Shown here: positions 9,562 to 17,934 of the stretch, one piece after another
Layout of the letters: every line of letters begins with the position of its first letter
Numbering within the stretch: position 1 is the stretch's first letter
DNA from: Saprospiraceae bacterium
GTDB taxonomy: Bacteria; Bacteroidota; Bacteroidia; Chitinophagales; Saprospiraceae
Length of the DNA: 64,000 nucleotides
Direction of reading: 5' to 3'
Assembly (NCBI GenBank): GCA_016715965.1
Contig: JADJXG010000001.1
Location: 1,245,501 to 1,309,500 of the forward strand
The notes under the pieces: generated by a model
Seen by the model: only the letters and a program-made list of their open reading frames with translations
Told to the model about the DNA's origin: nothing
Database searches by the model: none
Made by a program: the position numbers and the translations under genes

Positions 9562-10545
9562 ATGAGAAATTTATTACATATTTTTTTAAGCTCTTTTTTG
9601 CTGGTGGTCGTGTTTGGACTTCATGCACAAGACTACGCCAAAGCCATAAAAACACCGGCGGTTTACAACCATTATACCCTCAATCCTTTTTTGATCAATC
9701 CCGCGCATTCGGGCTTTGACAAAACAAATAGACTTTTGTTGAATTTCAGAAGTCAGTGGGCCGGATTTGATGATTCACCAAAAGGAATTACCCTTGGAAT
9801 CAATGGTTCTCCAGCCACCAATATGGGATTGAGCGGTTTGGTATACAATGAAAATTTTGGCGTCGCCAATCGCTTCAATGGTCAGGTCAATTATGCCTAT
9901 CATTTTAAAGTGAGTGAAATGCACAAATTCTCTTTGGGTCTAGGAGGAACTTATATCCAATACAGTTTGGACAACAGAACCATTACAGATCCCAATCACC
10001 AGTCACCGGATCCCATTATCAACCGGGCAGTGAATGGTTTAAATTATTTTGGGGCTGATTTTGGATTTTGGGGTGAATTCAACAAAAAGATCCGAGTGGG
10101 AATCACTTTGCCTCAATTTGCTTTGGTAAGGTTGGACAATGAGGTTCGCGCCAAAGATTCTGTGAGCAATGTCAACTTCATAGGATTTTTGGGTGGTGTC
10201 TGGGATATTCCTTCTTACAGATTGACCATCGAGCCCTCCGTATGTGTTAGAAAAATCTCGGATGTTCCTTTTGGAACTGATCTCAATGTATTGTTCAAAA
10301 TGTTGGAGGATCGCCTGACAGGAGGTTTTACCTACAGTTTTGGGCCCTCTGACAGCAGGGTTTCCTTTTTAGTCGGAGTGCGCATCGAACAACTCAGGTT
10401 TTATTACAGCTATGACCAAACTTATCAGACCTTCCAAAATTACAATGGCGGTTCTCATGAGCTGACACTGTCCTTTGATTTGGGAAGGAAAGGTAAAGCA
10501 GTACCGGCCAATGACTCCCAAAAAGAGATGATGGAAGTGAAGTAA
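9562..10545 (+). CDS. PorP/SprF-family type IX secretion system membrane protein
   Basis: About 327 aa, with a signal peptide (MRNLLHIFLSSFLLVVVFGLHAQ with cleavage after the Ala-Gln) and a predicted beta-barrel. Family signatures are YNHYTLNPFLINPAHSGF and LNFRSQWAGFDDSPKG near the N-terminus, and KIRVGITLPQF further on. PorP/SprF proteins sit in the outer membrane and are needed for surface attachment or secretion of particular SprB-like, type B-signal cargo. Each is typically encoded just after its cargo, as here (47 bp after the cohesin/SprB-repeat gene). An in-frame ATG at 9526 would add 12 residues before the signal peptide; 9562 is preferred. Confidence 0.9.
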   Translation: MRNLLHIFLSSFLLVVVFGLHAQDYAKAIKTPAVYNHYTLNPFLINPAHSGFDKTNRLLLNFRSQWAGFDDSPKGITLGINGSPATNMGLSGLVYNENFGVANRFNGQVNYAYHFKVSEMHKFSLGLGGTYIQYSLDNRTITDPNHQSPDPIINRAVNGLNYFGADFGFWGEFNKKIRVGITLPQFALVRLDNEVRAKDSVSNVNFIGFLGGVWDIPSYRLTIEPSVCVRKISDVPFGTDLNVLFKMLEDRLTGGFTYSFGPSDSRVSFLVGVRIEQLRFYYSYDQTYQTFQNYNGGSHELTLSFDLGRKGKAVPANDSQKEMMEVK

Positions 10546-10567
10546 TGCCTTTATTGCCTTCTATCTC

Positions 10568-12382
10568 TTAATTGATTTTCATAAAATCCTTGCTTTTGGC
10601 CATCAGTTTTTGATATCCAGCCAACGCTATTATTGTCAACATAATCGCCAACGAGATAAACCTGCTTCCATAACCAATCAGGTCTCCGTACTTTGCAAAA
10701 AAACTAGTCCTGTCGGTAAAACCAACAGTCTCGCGAATCGCAATAGGAATGTCATAGGCAGTGGCTTGACTAATTTCGCCTTTTACATTAATAAAACAAG
10801 AGCTTCCTGAATTGGCAGACCGGATGACTGGCCTCCTTAATTCGATGGCTCTTAATTTGGAAAATTCCCTGTGCTGAATATAACCAGGTGTATCGTCCCA
10901 CCAACCATCATTCGTCATCACAAAAATGGCCTGGGCTCCATTTTTCAGGTACCCACGCATGTAATCTCCATAAATGGATTCGTAGCAGATCACCGGGGCA
11001 ATGATATGATTTCCATTGATAAAAACTTCTCTGTTTTCCTGAGTAGCCAAACCCTCCAAGGAACCTCCAAGCTTGTCCACGATCGGTTTTAAAAAAGGCA
11101 ACCATTCGCGATAAGGGAATATTTCGGCACCAGGTACCAATCTGCTTTTTCTGTAAAGAGGAATGCTGTCTGAGTTTGCTTTAATCTGTATGGCCGCATT
11201 TTCAACTTCATAATATTTTTCAGAAGCCGTTTGTATGAATTTTCTGCTGGCCCGCCCAGGTGTTTCAGAATCCGATAGTTCGCGTATACTCGTGATACCA
11301 GTTACAAGGGCCAGATCTGGGAATGAATCCAGAAAATTCTTCCAATACTGAATTCTGGGATCACCCTTCAGGTGGTTGCTGCGCAGCACTGCGCCGGCTT
11401 CACCAAAACTCGTCTCTGGAAAAACAAGGTATTGGGTACTGGGGCGAATCACCGTCCTGGAAAGAGAATCAAATCGATGAAATTGAACAGATTCACCAAT
11501 CTCGAACTTTTCATAATGTGGTTCAAAATTGGCTTGGACCACCGCAATTTCCACTTCTTTTTCTGGCTCAGCAGTACGGAATAAAATGACCCATGAAAAG
11601 CAAACCGGGGCGAGGATAGCCAACAAAATCGCTGAGCCTTTTATTTTATGGGTCCTCCATATCGTGTGAATAGAATGCTCTCCGGAGTATATCGGCCTCC
11701 CTCCAAATTGGTGAATGAGAAGATTTATGAGAATGGTCCATGCCGTACCGCCAAAAGTTCCGGTAAACTCGTACCATTGGACCCATGAAACGAAGCCGGA
11801 CCAGGCGTTTCCAATGGTTAGCCAGGGCCAGGAAATTTCCCATTGATGGTGGATTTGCTCAAACGCAATCCAATAAAAGAGAAAAGGCCAAAACCCAAGT
11901 CCTGGCAGATATTTTTTTGTTTGTAAGCCACACCATACAGGAATAAGCATCAACATTGAATTAAGCCAAATGGCTACGATACCGGGCATTAGGGCTGCGT
12001 TGGCCACCCACCAGGTGGTAAGAATATTCCACAATACGAAAAAATGAAAAATCAAAAACCAACTTGATTTTTTTTTGAGTAGAGCTTCATCCATCAAATG
12101 GAACAAAGGCAACAACGCAAATAACGCGAATGGTGTAAGCGAATAAGGAGGAAAAGCCAAGCTCAATAATATGGCTCCTGTACTTGTGAAAAGTAGTCTT
12201 TTCCAAAATTCCGGAACAGTCTTAAACTGGCTCTCAAATGCAAGAACAATGAGCATCCAAGCACTCAGAAAAAACAACAAAGGTAGTACTCCCCATAGGG
12301 GTAGGATGGACATCCTCCATGCCACCAATGAAAATACAAAAACCAAGGCTATGACAATAATTAATTTAAGCTTGTTTTTCAT
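10568..12382 (-). CDS. lnt: apolipoprotein N-acyltransferase
   Basis: A 604-aa inner-membrane enzyme that adds the third acyl chain to lipoproteins. The N-terminal half is a set of hydrophobic helices (two at the very N-terminus, then a cluster including SLAFPPYSLTPFALFALLPL, characteristic of Lnt). The C-terminal half is a nitrilase-type domain with the catalytic triad: Glu in FPETSFGE (about residue 322), Lys in YRKSRLVPGAE (about 412) and Cys in VICYESIYG (about 464). The conserved N-D-G-W-W and H-x-x-x-x-x-R-A-I-E motifs follow, and a final helix anchors the end. It is longer than the E. coli enzyme (512 aa), mostly by an extra N-terminal helix and linker. Convergent with the PorP/SprF gene. 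Many lipoproteins occur in this window. Confidence 0.95.
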   Translation of the reverse strand: MKNKLKLIIVIALVFVFSLVAWRMSILPLWGVLPLLFFLSAWMLIVLAFESQFKTVPEFWKRLLFTSTGAILLSLAFPPYSLTPFALFALLPLFHLMDEALLKKKSSWFLIFHFFVLWNILTTWWVANAALMPGIVAIWLNSMLMLIPVWCGLQTKKYLPGLGFWPFLFYWIAFEQIHHQWEISWPWLTIGNAWSGFVSWVQWYEFTGTFGGTAWTILINLLIHQFGGRPIYSGEHSIHTIWRTHKIKGSAILLAILAPVCFSWVILFRTAEPEKEVEIAVVQANFEPHYEKFEIGESVQFHRFDSLSRTVIRPSTQYLVFPETSFGEAGAVLRSNHLKGDPRIQYWKNFLDSFPDLALVTGITSIRELSDSETPGRASRKFIQTASEKYYEVENAAIQIKANSDSIPLYRKSRLVPGAEIFPYREWLPFLKPIVDKLGGSLEGLATQENREVFINGNHIIAPVICYESIYGDYMRGYLKNGAQAIFVMTNDGWWDDTPGYIQHREFSKLRAIELRRPVIRSANSGSSCFINVKGEISQATAYDIPIAIRETVGFTDRTSFFAKYGDLIGYGSRFISLAIMLTIIALAGYQKLMAKSKDFMKIN

Positions 12383-12449
12383 TCTGTGGTGGTAGCCTTT
12401 TTATTTAGGGATAAAAAATATCCGTCATCTATTGGTGGGTAGAAGCCTT

Positions 12450-13328
12450 TCAGATAGCAGCAATTAATTTTTTCAAATGCCCATAATCTTGAATGCAGAC
12501 CACTTCAGGAAATTGCTGACAAACCTCTCCGGCCAGATAACCAATGAGAATGAGTTGAATGGGCTGTTCCATTTGTCGAATGGCCAATGCCAACTCTTGG
12601 ATGGCCGGCATGGTAGATTCCTCATTGATAAAACTCAGCATATATTTTGCTTTGAAGGTCTGAGCAGCTTCGAGCAAATCCTTTAAGTCAGAATCATTGC
12701 TCATATACAAACTTGCAATCCCATTTCTCGCCAAAAGATACTCGACGAAAAACCGGCTTAAATGCTGATTTTCCTGACCCTGCATGCTCACAATAAATCT
12801 GCCTTCTTTTTCTTTGGCCTGACCTTCCAGTTGGATGATCTGATGAATAATTCTTCTTTTAATCGATTGCATGGCGAATTCTTCATGCACTTTGCGAATC
12901 GATCCGGCCAACCAAAGATCGTTCAGTTTGTCGAGCAAGGGCATCAACAACTGATCAAAAGTTTGATCAAAGCCTTCCTGGTCTATATGTCTGTTGATGA
13001 TGTGTAAAAACTTGTCATGGTCCAATTGAATAATACTGAGCGACAGTGCATCCAGGGAATCTGCATTGAAAAAAGCAACATCTGTCATTTGCGCGACAAG
13101 ATCTTCAATCTGGTATTCCTGCATGCTGCTGATGGAAGAGATTTTATATCCTTTGTGGTTGAGCAAGGCCACATTGGTGATTTTCTTTAAATCGAAATCG
13201 TCGTAATAGCGAATATTGGTCTGTGTGCGCTTCGGTTGTACAATGTTAAATCGCTTTTCCCAGATACGGATGGTATGGGCCTTTATACCGGTCAGTTTCT
13301 CTAGATCTGTTATGGAGTAAATGGCCAA
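12450..13328 (-). CDS. MerR-family regulator with degenerate cobalamin-binding-like C-terminus
   Basis: A 292-aa protein. Residues 1-70 are a MerR winged helix (YSITDLEKLTGIKAHTIRIW ... NIRYYDDFDLKKI). The middle (about 95-180) resembles the helical B12-binding-2 cap, with DQLLMPLLDKLNDLW and EEFAMQSIKRRI. The C-terminal 110 residues look like a Rossmann-type B12-binding domain. The expected D/E-x-H-x-x-G cobalamin ligand motif appears only as NQHLSR, so binding may be lost. CarH/LitR-type proteins have this architecture and respond to light through B12. The start is a TTG at 13328; the frame is closed just upstream and no ATG fits before the wing. The gene is divergent from bshA with a 61-bp gap, suggesting a shared control region. 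Confidence 0.8.
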   Translation of the reverse strand: MAIYSITDLEKLTGIKAHTIRIWEKRFNIVQPKRTQTNIRYYDDFDLKKITNVALLNHKGYKISSISSMQEYQIEDLVAQMTDVAFFNADSLDALSLSIIQLDHDKFLHIINRHIDQEGFDQTFDQLLMPLLDKLNDLWLAGSIRKVHEEFAMQSIKRRIIHQIIQLEGQAKEKEGRFIVSMQGQENQHLSRFFVEYLLARNGIASLYMSNDSDLKDLLEAAQTFKAKYMLSFINEESTMPAIQELALAIRQMEQPIQLILIGYLAGEVCQQFPEVVCIQDYGHLKKLIAAI

Positions 13329-13389
13329 GAATCAATGATTTAATTAGCAGGAGCATAACATTCGGTCAAATTGTTTGTTTAACCGGTTT

Positions 13390-14526
13390 ATGAATTATCC
13401 GCCACTCAACATTGGAATTGTCTGTTATCCCACCTATGGAGGCAGCGGTGTGGTGGCGACTGAGCTGGGAATTGCTCTTGCCAATGAAGGGCACCAGGTT
13501 CATTTTATCAGTTACAAGCGCCCTGCCAGGTTGGGCCCATATCAATCCAATGTTTTTTATCATGAGGTTTCTCCAATGGAATACCCTCTTTTTGATTTTA
13601 AACCCTATGACACCGCCCTGACCAGCAAGATCGTGGATGTAGCCTTATACCAGAAGCTGGATATTTTACACGTACACTACGCCATTCCTCACGCGATCAT
13701 TGGATTTCTGGCGAGAGAGATCCTGCGTTCGAAAGGAAAAAAATTGCCCATTGTCACCACCCTGCATGGAACTGACATTACACTGGTGGGGATCGATGGC
13801 GCTTTTTTTCCGGTGGTAGAATTCAGCATCAACCAATCAGATCGGGTTACTGCGGTATCGGATTATCTCAAAAACAAAACCATTGAAGCCTTCGGAATAG
13901 AAAGGCAGATCGATGTGATCCCAAACTTTGTAGATCTGAGTCGCTTCAAACCCTCGACAGACTCCTTCCTCAAAAGACAGTTTACCTGCGAGGGCGAAAA
14001 ACTGATCTGTCACATATCCAATTTCAGGAAGGTAAAGCGGATCGAAGACATCGTGCGCTGCTTTTATAAAGTTCAAAAAACCCTTCCGGCCAAACTCATG
14101 CTGGTGGGAGATGGACCGGAGCGCAGCAGACTTGAGGATTTGGTCCGCGAACTGGACATCGGACCAAAGGTTTTTTTTCTGGGTCGTCAGGACGCTGTGG
14201 AAGATATCCTGGCCATCTCCGATTTGTTTATGCTCACTTCCGACCATGAGAGTTTTGGTCTTTCTGCGCTCGAAGCCATGGCATGTGGGGTTCCGGTTAT
14301 CAGCTCAGATGCAGGAGGACTCAAAGAAGTCAATATCCACGGCTATTCCGGCTACTCCTATCCCATCGGTGACGTTGAAAATATGTGTATGGGTGCGGTG
14401 GATATCCTTTCAGACGCTGAGAAACACAAGGAATTCAAGTCAAACGCCCTTCAGAGAGCCTCAGATTTTGAAATATCAAAAATTCTACCGATGTACGAGA
14501 GCTTATATCAAGACGCGATCCGGTAA
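13390..14526 (+). CDS. bshA: N-acetyl-alpha-D-glucosaminyl L-malate synthase (BshA), bacillithiol synthesis
   Basis: A 378-aa GT-B glycosyltransferase (GT4) that joins GlcNAc from UDP-GlcNAc to L-malate, the first step to bacillithiol. The family signature is at the N-terminus: IGIVCYPTYGGSGVVATELG, then HxxSYKRPARL. HVHYAIPHA and TTLHGTDITLVG are further BshA-type motifs. The C-terminal domain has the nucleotide-binding segments ISNFRKVKR, LMLVGDGPE and the E-x7-E motif in SDHESFGLSALEAMACGVPV. ATG 13390 is chosen over a TTG at 13375. The next plus-strand gene is far away, so it is monocistronic. The divergent MerR gene 61 bp away may control it. Confidence 0.93.
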   Translation: MNYPPLNIGIVCYPTYGGSGVVATELGIALANEGHQVHFISYKRPARLGPYQSNVFYHEVSPMEYPLFDFKPYDTALTSKIVDVALYQKLDILHVHYAIPHAIIGFLAREILRSKGKKLPIVTTLHGTDITLVGIDGAFFPVVEFSINQSDRVTAVSDYLKNKTIEAFGIERQIDVIPNFVDLSRFKPSTDSFLKRQFTCEGEKLICHISNFRKVKRIEDIVRCFYKVQKTLPAKLMLVGDGPERSRLEDLVRELDIGPKVFFLGRQDAVEDILAISDLFMLTSDHESFGLSALEAMACGVPVISSDAGGLKEVNIHGYSGYSYPIGDVENMCMGAVDILSDAEKHKEFKSNALQRASDFEISKILPMYESLYQDAIR

Positions 14527-14547
14527 ATCTTAATTTATTTTGGGCGG

Positions 14548-16770
14548 TTAATATTTGATGATTTTTTTTGTCTGTATTCTGCCCTCCTTGGTTCTTGCTG
14601 AAAGATAGTAAATGCCGGCTTGCATCTGGCTCAGATCCAACCTGTTAGAAGGGCCAATATCATTTTGTAGGTGTAATATTTTGCCAACAGAATTCGTCAG
14701 TTCCAAACGCAAGATGGACCCAAGCTCCATATCATTATATTGGATATTGACAAAGTCTTCTGTGGGGTTAGGATGAAAATGAAACAATCGTCCTTCCTCT
14801 TGTGAAACATCCATGGTATTTACAACGGAAGAAAGTGTCCGGTGAATTCCATCGTAGGCTCTTGCAAGAAAAACCTTACCTTGCTGATCCACTAAAATTG
14901 AATTGACCCTATAACTTCTGTTCTCAATGTCAAACTCAAGATCTCCTGTAATATTGGTCCAGTTTATTCCGTAATCATAAGTGATATACATCCCATCCTT
15001 GCTAAAGGAAGCCACCAGAACTCCGGGTGCAATACTATATATCCCTTGTGCCACCGAGAGCCCTGTACTTATGTAATCAAAATTCACTAAATCCAGGCTT
15101 CGGTATATGCCATGAACTCCTGATACATTTCCTATAAAAACAAAATAACTGCGCTCATCAAAAAATGGAGAATTGAGATTGCTGATATTACTAAATCTTT
15201 GGTCCACTTGCCAGTTTTGTCCAAGGTCTGAGGACTTCATCACTTCTCTTGTTCCGGAAAGGAAGGCGTAAAATGTTCCATCAGGACCTTTTAAAACTTT
15301 GGATACATCCTTTGGTGGTGCAAAATAATTGTTGCGGAGTTGCCAATTCTGTCCATAATCTGAGCTGTAATAAATCATATATGGATTTATTGATCCATTA
15401 TCAGGAAGACCCGTTAAAAGCAAAATTGATCCATCATTAAAACTACTAAAACTTAATAGTCTCCCTGGAAATATATGATTTGTATCCCAACTTTCACCAT
15501 TGTCCTTTGATTTGTAAAGGACTTGTTTCTCAAGACCATCAGGGAAAAAGCAATAAAGTTGATCTTTCCTATCCCTATGAAGTTTTGTTATTTGGTGACC
15601 ATTGCATTCCAAACTTTTCCATTCTTTTCCCTCACTATCAGAAAAAATCCATTTGCATTGGTTTTCCTGGATAAACAATCTATTTTCCAAATTTTTAAAC
15701 AGATCATAGGCATCCAATTTAAAAGATGGAGGGTTAATTTTTATCCATCCGATACTGTTTGGAGTTAATAGAAACACACCTGATGAAAAACATCCATTTC
15801 TTATTAAAATTGCCGCGTGAGCAGTATCTATAATCTCTACTTTTTCCCACACTGTAAATGGATAATCAATCAAACTCATACCAAATAAATATAATTTCTT
15901 CCATGTTTTGCCCTTATCGTAGCTTGCAAAGAAACCAGAAGAAAGCTTAACAAGAACGGCATTCCCTGACTTTGTCTGACAAACTCTGGTAGTACTTGTG
16001 TGGCCTAGAACTGAATCAACTAGACATAATTCAAAATCTTGCCCATCATTGTAGGAATGATAAAGACCTAAACTCGTACCAGCAAAAATATGCCCATCAG
16101 ATGTTACAGTTAAATCTCTATAATCCATAGGGGTATTAGTTTCAAATACTTTTCGCGTCACAGATGTTGCAGTGTTATATTTTACTACGCTATAACCATC
16201 TCCATTGGCATTATAAATTAGAGCATAATTATTATCCTGACTAAATGGAAAATAATTAATAATTCCAGTATTTGAATTGAATACAGTATATGATCTATCA
16301 TTTTTCCATTTGTCCTTATATTGAATAATTGAACCATTTAATTCACCAAATAAATCTCCATTTAGATTATATTTCATTAAATAACTAATAGATATAGTTG
16401 AATAATTTGTATCCAATCTGCCAATACTGTCAATAAAAAATCTGGTATTATCATAACGATAAGGAATGGCTCCTCTCAAAGCAATTAAGGTATCACTAAA
16501 ATCTAAGAACAAATTGATTGGATTTAAATCGTACCTAAAGAATTTTGTAGATACCTTAGGCAACCGAACCCAATCAATTGGATGATTAAAGATATTAGTT
16601 TGAAAAATTAAATCATTCCCTTTAATTGAAACAGCTAATTCTCCTTTTTTTGTCAATACAAAATCCTGTATTTCATTAAAAGAACTGTCTGAGACAAGTT
16701 CCCAATGGGTTTGTCCATTGAGCATTGTAGCTGAAAAATAGGATAAAAAAATAAAAAAATATTTATTCAT
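14548..16770 (-). CDS. T9SS-exported protein with BNR/sialidase-like beta-propeller repeats
   Basis: About 740 aa. The signal peptide (MNKYFFIFLSYFSATMLNGQ) starts at ATG 16770; an ATG four codons earlier is possible. The body has repeated S-x-D-x-G-x-x-W segments (YSSDYGQNWQ, KSSDLGQNWQ, TYDYGINWTN, SKDNGESWDT, SYDKGKTWKK), the Asp-box pattern of BNR/VPS10-like propellers. Such proteins often bind surface polymers or act as sialidase-fold proteins, but no catalytic Arg triad could be assigned. The last 80 residues (FHFHPNPTEDFVNIQY ... LTNSVGKILHLQND ... AGIYYLSARTKEG ... KKIIKY) form a type A T9SS sorting domain. It starts 9 bp after the stop of the cysteine-rich gene upstream, so the two probably share a transcript. 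No specific substrate can be named. Confidence 0.8.
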   Translation of the reverse strand: MNKYFFIFLSYFSATMLNGQTHWELVSDSSFNEIQDFVLTKKGELAVSIKGNDLIFQTNIFNHPIDWVRLPKVSTKFFRYDLNPINLFLDFSDTLIALRGAIPYRYDNTRFFIDSIGRLDTNYSTISISYLMKYNLNGDLFGELNGSIIQYKDKWKNDRSYTVFNSNTGIINYFPFSQDNNYALIYNANGDGYSVVKYNTATSVTRKVFETNTPMDYRDLTVTSDGHIFAGTSLGLYHSYNDGQDFELCLVDSVLGHTSTTRVCQTKSGNAVLVKLSSGFFASYDKGKTWKKLYLFGMSLIDYPFTVWEKVEIIDTAHAAILIRNGCFSSGVFLLTPNSIGWIKINPPSFKLDAYDLFKNLENRLFIQENQCKWIFSDSEGKEWKSLECNGHQITKLHRDRKDQLYCFFPDGLEKQVLYKSKDNGESWDTNHIFPGRLLSFSSFNDGSILLLTGLPDNGSINPYMIYYSSDYGQNWQLRNNYFAPPKDVSKVLKGPDGTFYAFLSGTREVMKSSDLGQNWQVDQRFSNISNLNSPFFDERSYFVFIGNVSGVHGIYRSLDLVNFDYISTGLSVAQGIYSIAPGVLVASFSKDGMYITYDYGINWTNITGDLEFDIENRSYRVNSILVDQQGKVFLARAYDGIHRTLSSVVNTMDVSQEEGRLFHFHPNPTEDFVNIQYNDMELGSILRLELTNSVGKILHLQNDIGPSNRLDLSQMQAGIYYLSARTKEGRIQTKKIIKY

Positions 16771-16778
16771 TTCAAATA

Positions 16779-17465
16779 TCAAATACTACAAGGACAACAC
16801 CAATATTCAAATCTAATTATTATTTTTGTATCCCAGCAAGGATCTTCCAAAGTTTGACAACCAGATTTATCAGGATCAGTACAAACGTTGTAAAAAATAT
16901 CTCCGATTCTTGCAAAGCAATTTAAACCAAATTGTGCTGGATTACAGCGTGGTCTGTATTGGTTAGCCAAATATATTACATGAGCTGCAATTTGATTTTG
17001 AAGTGCAATGGTCATTGGTCGATGAAGATAATATGTTGGTCCCAGGTCTTCACAATAATGTGTGCCATTACAATCGGCATTTGAACAATAGTGAAAAGGA
17101 TTTCCATCCGGATCTTCTGTAAATAAATTGTAAGGCAAAAAGCTAAAATCATAACATGAATCAGAATGCGGCACACATTCCAAAGAAAATGATTTTTGTA
17201 AGCAGTTACTTGTAGCTTTGCATAATTCCCTCGCAACTGCGATAGCATATTTTCTCATATCTGTTGAATCACAAGGATCAAGATCATACCGATCACAACA
17301 ATTTGCCTGAAAGCAAAAACAACTGTACTCTACACAATTAGTCGTTGTACAACTTATTACGCCAGAAGCCAAATCGTCAGGCTTGTTCTTTATAAATCTA
17401 GAGTCAGGATTCGGAAGGTCTTGTTTACAAGAATAAAAACCGAGTTGAAAATGAGAAAAGACCAC
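16779..17465 (-). CDS. cysteine-rich probable lipoprotein, no recognised family, start unclear
   Basis: A 228-aa frame from a GTG at 17465. It has roughly 27 cysteines in a pattern I do not recognise (for example NCVEYSCFCFQANCCDRYD and the final RFEYWCCPCSI). The segment FQLGFYSCKQD at the start looks like the end of a lipoprotein signal. The hydrophobic stretch that should precede it (LRIFVVV) lies upstream of the GTG in the same open frame, but there is no ATG or TTG in that frame up to the stop near 17613. The frame runs through a 7-bp tandem repeat at 17541-17586. An ATG at 17589 is one base out of frame and would be brought into frame by losing one repeat unit. It is followed 9 bp later by the BNR-type secreted protein. 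Function unknown. Confidence 0.55.
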   Translation of the reverse strand: MVFSHFQLGFYSCKQDLPNPDSRFIKNKPDDLASGVISCTTTNCVEYSCFCFQANCCDRYDLDPCDSTDMRKYAIAVARELCKATSNCLQKSFSLECVPHSDSCYDFSFLPYNLFTEDPDGNPFHYCSNADCNGTHYCEDLGPTYYLHRPMTIALQNQIAAHVIYLANQYRPRCNPAQFGLNCFARIGDIFYNVCTDPDKSGCQTLEDPCWDTKIIIRFEYWCCPCSI

Positions 17466-17934
17466 AACAAAAATTCTCAGGTAGCTTGTTCGAAAACTAA
17501 TTTGGGTAAAGGAACAAGTCCATTTTATCCAGTAAAATGGCTTGAGGCTTGAGGCTTGAGGCTTGAGGCTTGAGGTTTGAGGTTTGCATAAAATTATTTT
17601 AAGGTGAATAAATCAGGTAGCGTTCACAAATATAAAATTGTATATAATGGTTTTCAAACAATTGACAACTAATTAACAGATTCTTGATTCTTATTGCTTG
17701 ATTATTGATCCTTTAAATTGAATTTCTTCTACCTTGAATACATTGATACATTTAGATATTCAATATAATGATTGACTTATTATGAATTATCTTAAGTCTC
17801 ATGACTTATTTTGAAAGATATCTTAAACGGCTACTAAAATCCAAATTATTAGTAATCTCTACATAAAACCTAAATAACTTTGATTCTCGTCAAAATACAA
17901 ATATCAGGACAAAATTGAATGCCCATATCCGGTT
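17466..17934. other. intergenic region upstream of the cysteine-rich gene
   Basis: This 469-bp AT-rich stretch lies between two minus-strand genes. It contains the heptanucleotide repeat at 17541-17586. Beyond that I see no RNA gene, terminator with a convincing T-run, or further coding frame. Confidence 0.6.
17541..17586. repeat. heptanucleotide tandem repeat (CTTGAGG)n
   Basis: Five perfect copies of CTTGAGG (17541-17575) are followed by TTTGAGG and a partial TTTG. The seven-base unit is not a multiple of three, so each gain or loss shifts the reading frame. It lies 76 bp upstream of the putative GTG start of the minus-strand cysteine-rich gene, within a frame that is open on that strand. 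Confidence 0.95.
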
